From Tessaracoccus aquimaris (lineage in GTDB: Bacteria; Actinomycetota; Actinomycetes; Propionibacteriales; Propionibacteriaceae), in assembly GCF_001997345.1 (NCBI RefSeq), contig NZ_CP019606.1, positions 310,001-374,000 on the forward strand: a DNA stretch of 64,000 nucleotides, read 5' to 3'. Both the position numbers and the translations under genes were made by a program. Numbering within the stretch: position 1 is the stretch's first letter; the number at the start of each line of letters is the position of its first letter. The notes beneath the pieces were generated by a model. It ran no database searches, was not told the origin of the DNA, and saw only the letters and a list, made by a program, of their open reading frames with translations. This document shows, piece by piece, positions 51,462-59,407 of this stretch.

Positions 51462-53062
51462 CTATGTCAGGCCAGCGATGTGCTTGGCAGTCGTCGACTT
51501 GGCGGTCTTGCCTGCCGCTCGTTTGCTTGGCGGTGGTGGCGCCGACATGACCTCGATTGTGCGGTAGCGGGCTCTGGTAGTGGCAACGTAGATCTTGCGG
51601 TGCGTGTCCTGGGTGACTGAGAGGCCGACGCCGAGGGAGCTGCGTTCGGTGTCGCTCAAGACGACGCCAACGATGTCCCACTCGCCCCCTTTGGCCTGGT
51701 GTGTGGTGAGACCAGGAACTGGGCGGCCGGAGTGGGTCAGACGTGACTGGAGCATGGTGAGCCGTTTGGTGTGGGCTGCGTGGGGCGGCCGCAGGTAGCG
51801 CGCGGAGACGGCGCCAACAACAGTGACAAGTTGGTTGTATGCGGCCTTGATGGCCGCGGGTGTGCCGGGCTGGAGCGTCTCGATCACGCCCTGCAACTGG
51901 GGTTCAAGTTGCCTCGGTATGTCTCGGTCTTGGATGTTCAGTGCGGCAAGAGCATCGCCGAGGTAGGTGGCGTCGAGGTCCAGGATGTTCCGGGTGGCGT
52001 GGTTGAGCAGCAGGGTCGCAGCGGCTTCTTCGTACCCGCCTTTGAACGAGTGGTAGGCGAGGGGAGGACGCCGCCGCCCACCGCCCAGAGGTCCTTCCAG
52101 TACAGCGCGATAGCGACGTCGATGTCGTCGGAATCGATGGGCAGTGTGACTCTGGCGCCGTTGCGAAGGTTGGTGGCGAGCTCGGCCTGTTCTTCCGATT
52201 GCCAGCGGAACGATTGCGTGAGGCGCAGCGTCGGGATGCCGTTCCGATCCAGGAAGTCGCGCACGACCTGAGGCTTGGCGCCTCGGAAGAGGTAGAGCGC
52301 TTGCCAGGGGTCGCCGACAAGGGTAACTGCGACGCCAGCGGCGATGGCCGATTCGAGGATGGCGATGTCGAGCTCGTTCGCGTCGAAGACCTCGTCGACC
52401 ACGAGTGCGCGGATCTGCTGTCCGAGGCGCGCCTGAATGCGTGCGGCGCAATTGGGGCGGTGAAGGGCGTGTTCAAGGATCGTCCGGACATCGTCGTGGG
52501 TGCAGATGCCCTGGCGCATGTGCGGCAAGATGCTGACCGCCGGGACACGGTTCGCGTAGTCCTCCGCGAATGCCGACCTGAACGTCACAGCCTTGCCATT
52601 CAGCCCTAGTTCGTAGATGGAACGAGTGGAGGACGTACCGCCGCAAGATGCCCAGCTGTCGCGGACGTCAAGTTTCACATCGCCGCCGGGCCACAACTTC
52701 TTCGCGTCAGGCCACTCGACTAGCTCCTCACGAAGGAGGTCGTGAAAGAGGTCGGACATGATCGTGTCGAGGGTGACGACTCGGTGGGGCCAGGCGAGAG
52801 CTTCCGTACCCCAGAGGCGCTGCACGCGGCGGCGCAGGTTGAACGTGGCCGCACGCGTGAAGCTAACGGCGACGACGGCACGTGCGTCGTGCCGGTATCG
52901 GGCTGCGAACCTGTGCACACCGAATCGCTGAGCGGAGACAGTCGTCTTCCCTGTACCGGGGCCAGCTTCGATGAAGATATTCTTCTCACCGGTGGCCGCA
53001 GCGTGCCGTTGCTGCGCAGTCAGCGTGTTGATCGCGCCCGCGTGAGCGAGAGCCCCGGTCAC
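51462..53062 (-). CDS. gajB: UvrD/Rep-like helicase, GajB-like (Gabija), apparent frameshift
   Basis: About 534 aa when corrected. Walker [11 protein letters not shown] near residue 34, [18 protein letters not shown] (Ia), [12 protein letters not shown] (II), [14 protein letters not shown] (III), RLTQSFRW (IV). At 52061-52064 a missing base breaks the frame; the second part has [17 protein letters not shown] (V) and [10 protein letters not shown] (VI). GTG 53062 overlaps the stop of the OLD-like gene (GTGA), so the two are an operon. This pairing defines Gabija, in which the helicase forms a complex with the GajA nuclease. Confidence 0.8.
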
Positions 53063-55098
53063 GACAGTCCGAAGTCTTTCATGAGTTCGTCGATGTCGAC
53101 GTCAGCGGGCCCGGTCGTGACGCCCTGGTCTGCCCCGTCGGTTACCGGGCCGTCCCCCGGTCCCGCATCCTCCGATGTCGAGCCCGAGAAGGGCGGCGAC
53201 GAGGGGTCGGCGTACAGGAACTCGAAGATGTTCACGTAGGGAGCCGGCACGTGAACGTCGATGCTTCCTGCGTATCGGGCGTCGCGAAGCCGCCCGGCGA
53301 GCGCTTCGGCGAACTCGCCCTTTTTCGATGCGCCTGGCCCGGCCTTGACCGACTCGCCGTCTTGCTTGTGCTTGCCGCGGAAGATGTCGCGCACCGCCTC
53401 AGGGGTCACTTCGTCGGGCACGTCTAGGCCGATGTCCTGAAGGGCCTGCTTGATCTGGTCTTCGTTGAGTTTGGTGAGTTGCGGCTCCAACGTGGGATGG
53501 CTGTGTTCGACGAGCAGCACGTCAGGGTCGTGGTCCAGAGCCCAGCTCGGCTGTTCGGGCGCGTCATCGAAATCCGTGTCGCTGTCTCGGAGGACCGCTA
53601 AACGACTGCAGAGCTCATGGTCTCGGGTGGCGAGAAGCCTTACGGCCCAAGGTCCAACCTTGGTGCCCATCGGAACAATGCTGAGCGCGTCGACAAACGC
53701 TTGCTTGTCCTCGTCGTCGCCGGCCCACGCCCATCCAAGCTCACGAAGTACGGCTGCTTCAGTGACTCCCTCAACGAGCAGAACGCGATTGGCAAACAAC
53801 GCAGCCGATCGGCTGGCGTCCAGGTGCAACCTCGCCTTCCGTAGAACCTCGTCTCGTGCCGTGAGTGGAATATCGGCGACAGCCCGCGCGATAGGGCGGC
53901 CCAGCTTGTCGTGGCGGATAATGATCAGCTCGGTCGGGTCGCAGGAGGTGATGATGTCGGTTGCGTGGCTGGACAGGATGACTTGGAGTTCAGGACGGAG
54001 TTCCACCTGACGCCGCAGGTACCGCACCAGCGAGTGCTGCAGCTGCGGGTGCAGATGGGCCTCGGGCTCCTCAATGAGAAGGGTCACGTGGAACGCACTG
54101 TCCGGGAAGAACGAGTCCTCGACACTCTCGCTCTCGGCCCTCGCCTGGGCCAGAACACGGTCAGCTTCGGCAAGATCCTCCTCAGTTGGCTCGGACGGCG
54201 TAACTGCCAGCGGGGCCTCGTCCGGCGCTGGGCCGACGGGGTGACCCCGGGGTGCCTCTGCGGCAGCTGCTGCTATCTCGGTGGCGTCGGGGATGGCGGC
54301 AAGCGTGACCGCTATGTGAAGCAGGTTCACATAGCCAAGGGCAACGATCTCCAAGGGCAGCGCGCCGACGCGACCCTCGATGGTGGCGAGCATTAGCTCC
54401 AGCACTCTAGCCAGGTAGCGGTCATCGACTACCTGACCGCGAATGTAGGCCCAGTTGCGCGACACGCCGGCCGAGAGAGCCCGGAGCTTGTCGCCCACCC
54501 GAGCTTCCAGCCCGTCGAGAACCTCGTGCGTCGCGAGCTGTTCGAGCAGTCGGGACGCGTGCGCTCGCAGGTCCGACAAATCGCGGCCGCGGCCGCGGTT
54601 CTGCTGCTGCGCACGCAGGAGTTCCACCAAGACTCGGGTCTTGCGCCGCGAAAGCTCATCGAGCGGGTTGCGCCACGCTGGCAGGTGCACGAGCAGGATC
54701 TTGTCCTCAACCCCGCTCACGGACGCTGACAGGACTTTGGTCGTTATGCTCCCCATACTCCGGTGCAAGGTTCGCGCCCAGTCCGCCGCGACTGTACCCG
54801 GCACCGAACGGCCGCTCTGTAACTGTAGCTGGAGGCCAAGCGGACCTTCCTTCGCTGCATCCGCCTCAAACCTGTAGGCCACCTCGATGTCCCGGTCGCC
54901 CGGTCCGAGGGCAGCAGCCGAGTGGCGCGGCAAGTGTGGGAACCGCTGTGGGTGGCCCAAGTACACCGCGTCGCTGAACGTGGTCTTTCCACCACCATTC
55001 GCGCCTGCGATCACCGCGAACCGCCCGGGAAGCGACACCTCCAATGGGTGGTCGACCGAGCCCCGCAAGCCCCGCACTCGCACACGGCTCAAGTACAC
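53059..55098 (-). CDS. gajA: OLD-family ATPase/TOPRIM nuclease, GajA-like (Gabija)
   Basis: 679 aa from GTG 55098, which has GGGAGGG six bases upstream. ABC-type ATPase with Walker [11 protein letters not shown] at residues 31-40 and Walker [13 protein letters not shown] near 336, followed by SSHATDI. The TOPRIM domain has [13 protein letters not shown] (metal Glu) near 440 and RDSDTDFDD (acidic pair) near 503. A C-terminal extension of about 150 residues is acidic. In Gabija the enzyme nicks DNA when nucleotide levels fall and cuts phage DNA. It is about 100 residues longer than the model GajA. Confidence 0.82.
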   Translation of the reverse strand: MYLSRVRVRGLRGSVDHPLEVSLPGRFAVIAGANGGGKTTFSDAVYLGHPQRFPHLPRHSAAALGPGDRDIEVAYRFEADAAKEGPLGLQLQLQSGRSVPGTVAADWARTLHRSMGSITTKVLSASVSGVEDKILLVHLPAWRNPLDELSRRKTRVLVELLRAQQQNRGRGRDLSDLRAHASRLLEQLATHEVLDGLEARVGDKLRALSAGVSRNWAYIRGQVVDDRYLARVLELMLATIEGRVGALPLEIVALGYVNLLHIAVTLAAIPDATEIAAAAAEAPRGHPVGPAPDEAPLAVTPSEPTEEDLAEADRVLAQARAESESVEDSFFPDSAFHVTLLIEEPEAHLHPQLQHSLVRYLRRQVELRPELQVILSSHATDIITSCDPTELIIIRHDKLGRPIARAVADIPLTARDEVLRKARLHLDASRSAALFANRVLLVEGVTEAAVLRELGWAWAGDDEDKQAFVDALSIVPMGTKVGPWAVRLLATRDHELCSRLAVLRDSDTDFDDAPEQPSWALDHDPDVLLVEHSHPTLEPQLTKLNEDQIKQALQDIGLDVPDEVTPEAVRDIFRGKHKQDGESVKAGPGASKKGEFAEALAGRLRDARYAGSIDVHVPAPYVNIFEFLYADPSSPPFSGSTSEDAGPGDGPVTDGADQGVTTGPADVDIDELMKDFGLS

Positions 55099-55256
55099 AG
55101 AACACCCTCCCGGAACGGGCGGCATCCAACGGCCGCGTCACCACTGATGCGAGCCTAGCGAAAGTCCACCGGCTCAACCGCTTGAACTGGCTTCGACGAC
55201 TGGATCGAGTCGAACGTGTGTGAGCCTGGAGACAGCTGAGTCGATAGCCTTAGCGG

Positions 55257-56321
55257 GTGCCTGACGTTGACCGCGCATCGAACCTTGTCCAGGAGACGCT
55301 GGACCAGTTTGATGCGCCCGGCATGACGGTCGCTGCGCTCACGCGGCGTTGTCAGCGGATCGCATCCTTGCGGGGCGATGGTGTGGCGCTCTCCTGGTTG
55401 ACGATGGAGTCGACTGATGTAGCCAACCAGTTCACGAACCAGTCAGAAGCCTCACGAGCCTCGCGTGAGTCCCTGGCGGCGCGCCTGCTCACGACGATCC
55501 CAGGCGACGAGGCCAACGCGAAGTGGACTGCGGAATACGACGGCTACATCAGTCGGCGGCGGACGGAGTCTGGCGCGCAGGAGGCGAACCTTCGCAGCGT
55601 TCAACAGATCGAGGAGTTGGCGCAGACGCTGCGGGAGCAGGAGGCTGCGACACTCATCTCGCCGCCTCCGGGGATGCACAGCTACGACCTCGGCAAGCAC
55701 GTGTCCGACCAGGAACGGGCTCGTACGCAGCTTGTCGCATCGCGCATGACGCTTGAGAATGTGCTTGCCCGCATCAAGGCCCGGCTCTGGGAGTTCTTGA
55801 CCGAAACCGAGTACGAACTCACGTTCGGCGAGGCTACAGCGGAGACCTTTCACCGACTGAGGGCGTACGTCGACAAGCAGCTCACGACGATATCGCCACC
55901 GGCTCTTGAGCAATTTCAGACCGCCTACCGGCGGCTGAAGGACGGCGGCGACGAAGACCGAGCGCACGCCTTGACGTCCTGTCGGCGAGTGCTGAAAACG
56001 TTGGCGGACCAGCTCTATCCGGCCAGGTCAGAACCAGTGACGGGCGTCGACGGGAAGTCCCATCGGCTCGACGATGCGGCGTTTGTGAACCGGCTCTTGC
56101 AGTACGTAGCCGAGACGGTCGGCAAGCATGAGAACGGCGCCGTAGTGCAGGCTGCACTCAAAGATGTCGACGCACGGCTCCGCGCGCTGAACGATCTCGC
56201 AAGCAAGGGCGTGCACGGCGACGTGACCACGTACGAAGTCGACACGTGCGTCGTTCAGACATACCTGGTCGTCGCGGATCTGCTGCGCATCCGTGAACGT
56301 GCCGCTCCGACGGGCGACTAG
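55257..56321 (+). CDS. HEPN-like / AbiTii-like putative defence protein
   Basis: 354 aa. The N-terminal 50 residues (LVQETLDQFDAPGMTVAALTRRCQRIASLRGDGVALSWL) resemble the AbiTii helical domain. The centre is helical with coiled-coil character. The C-terminus (CRRVLKTLADQLYP, RLRALNDLASKGVHGDVTTYEVDTCVVQTYLVVADLL) resembles HEPN-type domains found in abortive-infection proteins. I do not see a canonical RX4-6H motif. The gene diverges from gajA, so it need not be a Gabija part. Domain calls are by eye only. Confidence 0.55.
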   Translation: MPDVDRASNLVQETLDQFDAPGMTVAALTRRCQRIASLRGDGVALSWLTMESTDVANQFTNQSEASRASRESLAARLLTTIPGDEANAKWTAEYDGYISRRRTESGAQEANLRSVQQIEELAQTLREQEAATLISPPPGMHSYDLGKHVSDQERARTQLVASRMTLENVLARIKARLWEFLTETEYELTFGEATAETFHRLRAYVDKQLTTISPPALEQFQTAYRRLKDGGDEDRAHALTSCRRVLKTLADQLYPARSEPVTGVDGKSHRLDDAAFVNRLLQYVAETVGKHENGAVVQAALKDVDARLRALNDLASKGVHGDVTTYEVDTCVVQTYLVVADLLRIRERAAPTGD

Positions 56322-56343
56322 GCGTGACGGAACAGATTCAGGA

Positions 56344-56655
56344 CTACGCTGTGCCGGAGTAGCCTCCGAGGTGCTGGCGTTGCGTCATGGGGTCGCGGTA
56401 GAAGTCGGCGACGGCGTTGACTCTCTCGTCGAAGCTGGTGGTTCCTTCAAGCCTGTACTCCCGCCCGTTGTGGGGGTGGATGCCGGTCGCGAAGTAGAAC
56501 AAGGTGTGACCCTTGCCGAGATGGGCTTCGACCCAGCCAATGACCTGCCCTTCTGCGCGAACCTCCCAGCGAGGTTCTTCGCTGCGTCGGAGGGTGGCCG
56601 GCGGCAGCCTGTGAACTGTGACGTGGCTGGTGTCTACCTTCTGATCCGATGTCAT
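56344..56655 (-). CDS. Small hypothetical protein of the mobile element
   Basis: 103 aa, soluble. Core: RWEVRAEGQVIGWVEAHLGKG and FYFATGIHPHNGREYRLEGTTSFDERVNAVADFY. The pattern resembles small single-domain proteins of actinobacterial plasmids; no function known. AAGGAGAG before ATG 56655 supports the start. Confidence 0.6.
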   Translation of the reverse strand: MTSDQKVDTSHVTVHRLPPATLRRSEEPRWEVRAEGQVIGWVEAHLGKGHTLFYFATGIHPHNGREYRLEGTTSFDERVNAVADFYRDPMTQRQHLGGYSGTA

Positions 56656-56670
56656 GACGACTTCTCTCCT

Positions 56671-56706
56671 TGGGGACTCTCCCTGGGGACTCTCCCTGGG
56701 GACTCA
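56671..56706. repeat. 13-bp tandem repeat, 2.8 copies
   Basis: TGGGGACTCTCCC is repeated at 56671-56683 and 56684-56696 with a partial third copy (TGGGGACTCA). It begins 16 bases upstream of the small gene ending at 56344 and overlaps its likely promoter or ribosome-binding region. It could bind a regulator or replication protein. Confidence 0.75.
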
Positions 56707-56828
56707 CTACGCAACTCAGTATCGAACACACGTTCGAGTCGTTGAGTGTAGCTTGACGCGGACCGCTGGGGAAGGCCGCTGGATGGTGCCGTGCGCACCT
56801 TCTCGGTGACGATCACCGAGAGGAACCG

Positions 56829-57836
56829 ATGATGGATGGTCTGAGTGACGTGGCCCGTGACGAGCGGACGGCACGGATCGCGTTGTCGATGCTTGTTGAG
56901 CCGAACGATCCGGTGACCGGCCGGTTGGTGGCGCATCTGGGCGCCGTCAAGACGCTGTGGCTTGCTGAGCGCGACGATGCTGTGGTGGGTCTGCGTCCGC
57001 TGAATGCCCAGGTGTGGCGCGACCATCTCACTCGGCTCGACGTTCAGCAGCTAGCCGGACGTATCGACCAGGTACAGCAGCTGGGGTTCGGCGTCCTCAT
57101 CCCCGGAGATCGGGACTGGCCCGCTGCCCTCAACGATCTCGGCGACTTTGCCCCGTATGTGTTGTGGACGCGTGGTGCATCCTCGTTCTTGTCCCGTCCA
57201 CTGCCCGACCAAGTGACGATCACCGGAGCGCGGGCGGCGACATCCTATGGGGAGCACGTCGCCGGCGAACTCGCGGGCGCTGTCGCTCGCGATGAGCGCG
57301 TGGTCGTGGCGGGTGGAGCCTATGGGATCGAGGGCGCTGCTCATCGCGCCGTCCTGGCAGCCGGGGGAGACACCATCGCTGTTCTTCCCTGCGGTGTTGA
57401 CCGGCTCTACCCGACCGGTCACAGCGACCTCCTCGAACGAGTCGCTGATGTCGGTCTCCTCGTCAGCGAACTGCCGCCGGGTACTACGCCGACGAGACAC
57501 CGGTTCATGGCCCGGGCGCGGATCATGGCCGCATTGTCGTCGGCAACGGTGATCGTGGAGGCCGCTTGGCGTTCGGGTTCGCTGGCGGTGGCGCATCGGG
57601 CTCAGGAGCTGGGACGCGCCGTCGGTGCTGTGCCCGGTCCGGTGACGAGCGCCACGAGCGTCGGCACGCACGGTCTCTTGCGCGAGGGGACCGCATCGCT
57701 GGTGGCAGACTCCTCAGACCTCGCTGTCCTACTCGAACACAACCCGGATGCCGGCTCATCGAGGTCGATCGCCCGCGAGCCGCTCGATGCAGCTCAGATC
57801 CGGGATCGGCAGACAGATTCGTCACGGACGCTGTAG
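56829..57836 (+). CDS. DprA/Smf-like DNA-processing protein (mobile-element paralogue)
   Basis: 335 aa. Rossmann-type DprA core: VTITGARAATSYGEHVAGEL, VVAGGAYGIEGAAHRAVLAAGG, AVLPCGVDRLYPTGH, ELPPGTTPTRHRFMARARIMAALSSATVIVEAAWRSGS and GAVPGPVTSATSVGTHGLLREG. DprA loads RecA on incoming single-stranded DNA. Here it lies inside an apparent conjugative element next to defence genes. No competence genes are nearby. Confidence 0.87.
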   Translation: MMDGLSDVARDERTARIALSMLVEPNDPVTGRLVAHLGAVKTLWLAERDDAVVGLRPLNAQVWRDHLTRLDVQQLAGRIDQVQQLGFGVLIPGDRDWPAALNDLGDFAPYVLWTRGASSFLSRPLPDQVTITGARAATSYGEHVAGELAGAVARDERVVVAGGAYGIEGAAHRAVLAAGGDTIAVLPCGVDRLYPTGHSDLLERVADVGLLVSELPPGTTPTRHRFMARARIMAALSSATVIVEAAWRSGSLAVAHRAQELGRAVGAVPGPVTSATSVGTHGLLREGTASLVADSSDLAVLLEHNPDAGSSRSIAREPLDAAQIRDRQTDSSRTL

Positions 57837-57916
57837 TCCACCGCCCGATGCACGGCGGACCTCTCCCAGCAGGCCGCTCGGATTACAGCGGCTTGCTTGT
57901 GCTGCCTCTGCGGGGT

Positions 57917-58294
57917 TCAGTGGATGGTCCGGCCGACTTGGGCCGTGCTGCCGGCTAGCTCGGTGTTGCTCTGCTGGTGCTGGCGGCGTGCGCTACGCTC
58001 TCGGACTCGGGCTCCCACGAGTAGTGCGACGCTGACCGGGCCGATCAAGATCATCTTGAAGGCGTTCCAGATGCAGACGAGGACGATGAGGTGGACCCAG
58101 CCAGGGCCACCGTTTTCGATCACGGTGGTGCACCAGTAGGCCACCATCAGATACGGCGCGGCGAGCAGCATGGCAGGCACCCCCCACTTCAAGCCCTGCC
58201 GGGTGCGGATCAGATCGAGCACGATGTTGCTCGGCATGTACCGACGCAGGAAGTAGCGGGTCTCGACGCTTGCGGTCCATAGAAGGCCGATCAT
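57917..58294 (-). CDS. Small conserved membrane protein of actinobacterial mobile elements
   Basis: 125 aa from ATG 58294 (AGAGGAG upstream). Two hydrophobic helices near 40-60 and 65-90: WGVPAMLLAAPYLMVAYWC and VHLIVLVCIWNAFKMILIGPVSVALL. Preceded by RYFLRRYMPSNIVLDLIRTRQGLKWG. Close relatives in corynebacteria and bifidobacteria are often labelled 'sulfate permease', which nothing in the sequence supports. Confidence 0.7.
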   Translation of the reverse strand: MIGLLWTASVETRYFLRRYMPSNIVLDLIRTRQGLKWGVPAMLLAAPYLMVAYWCTTVIENGGPGWVHLIVLVCIWNAFKMILIGPVSVALLVGARVRERSARRQHQQSNTELAGSTAQVGRTIH

Positions 58295-58600
58295 GGCGGG
58301 GCTCCTCTCAGCGCATGAACATCTCGTGAGACGGTGCGTGGAGAGTGACCGGAAGGTCTGCCGCGAGCGGCCCAAAGGGAAGGAGAAATCCGCCTCACGG
58401 TCCAGGCTACGCCACGCCGGCTGCGCATGGAAGGTCCACGATGGACTGTCAACCACACTCGGCGGTGCGTCCCGCCCTATCCCGGCCGACCAACACGGAC
58501 GCCCACGCATGGCGGCCTGGCGCGATTGCGGGCTGTGTGGGGGTTGCTGCCGATTGGTTGAGTTTGATCCGACCGGCCCGTTGCCTCGGAATGTCTTCTC
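58295..58600. other. 306-base gap between mobile-element genes
   Basis: It contains the promoter and ribosome binding site of the small membrane protein. A rightward frame ends CGLCGGCCRLVEFDP, with a Cys cluster that catches the eye, but has no ribosome binding site. I do not call a gene here. Confidence 0.4.
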
Positions 58601-59407
58601 CTAGCTCGCGGTGACCGTTGCTACGTCTAGACGCCGGTGGATGACCGAGAGAGTGCCGAGGACGTCGAGGGCGTCTTGTTCGGACAGAGACCACTCGATC
58701 CGTGGCTCGTGCGCTGCGGGGTTGCGGAATGCGCTGAACAGTCCTTTGGCGAGGTTGGCGAGGCCGAGTTGTTCGTCACGTTGTGTTCGCGTTCCTAGCG
58801 GGTTGATGCGTAGCCGAGGAGAGCTGCCGGCCATTGTTGCTTCCACCAGGCCGTAGCCATCACCATCGACACCAGTCAACTGCCGCAGCCTGCTGCCAAG
58901 GCCCTTGATGGCTTCGAACACAGCTTCGTAGTAGTCCTTTCTTAGTAGTTCTGGACGGCAGTAGGCGAGGACCTCGGGATGAGCGCCTCGGTGTTGGAGA
59001 AGGCCGCGAAGGTGCTCGGTTCGAGCTTGAGCCTCGTCTGTGGTTCGGGCCTGACTTGTGCGACCAACGCGCCCATCGTCGCGGACCTGCAGCGCAACGA
59101 GTGAGAGTGCTTGGTTCAGCTGGTCGCGGGTCTGACGCGCTGCATCCGCACGGTCAAGAGTTCGCTCCGGTCGCATCGATGCAGTGATGAGCGCGATGAG
59201 GGCGTTGCCGGTCTGGGTATGCGCCTGGTTAGTGCTGACGGCGTGCGCAAGGCGTCGCCACTTGGTGTGGCCCTCACCTGGGTCGGTCCGGAGTGGGATT
59301 TCGGCCAGGATGCGTGTGAGTTCGGAGCCGCTATACAACTCAGCGACGATCTTGCATGTGTGCTCAAGGGTCCCGGCGGGAAATGGCGGATGCCGCGGGG
59401 TGGTCAT
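58601..59407 (-). CDS. TIGR02391 family protein with a HEPN-type RX4H motif
   Basis: 268 aa. ATG 59407 overlaps the upstream stop (ATGA). N-terminal domain 8-80 (CKIVAELYSGSELTRILAEI, TKWRRLAHAVS, NALIALITASMRPER). The C-terminal TIGR02391/Ymh domain has AVFEAIKGLGSRLRQLTGVDGDGYGLVEATM, LANLAKGLFSAFRNPAAHEPRI and VIHRRLD. RNPAAH fits the RX4H catalytic motif of HEPN ribonucleases. Coupled to the helicase-nuclease gene, so probably one system. Confidence 0.82.
   Translation of the reverse strand: MTTPRHPPFPAGTLEHTCKIVAELYSGSELTRILAEIPLRTDPGEGHTKWRRLAHAVSTNQAHTQTGNALIALITASMRPERTLDRADAARQTRDQLNQALSLVALQVRDDGRVGRTSQARTTDEAQARTEHLRGLLQHRGAHPEVLAYCRPELLRKDYYEAVFEAIKGLGSRLRQLTGVDGDGYGLVEATMAGSSPRLRINPLGTRTQRDEQLGLANLAKGLFSAFRNPAAHEPRIEWSLSEQDALDVLGTLSVIHRRLDVATVTAS

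Noticed and set aside
57917..58294. Sulfate permease
   Set aside because: A two-helix 125-aa protein cannot be a SulP transporter; the name is an inherited misannotation.
58293..58604. Rightward frame with a Cys cluster (CGLCGGCC)
   Set aside because: No ribosome binding site, overlaps the start of the membrane-protein gene, and the rest is unremarkable.
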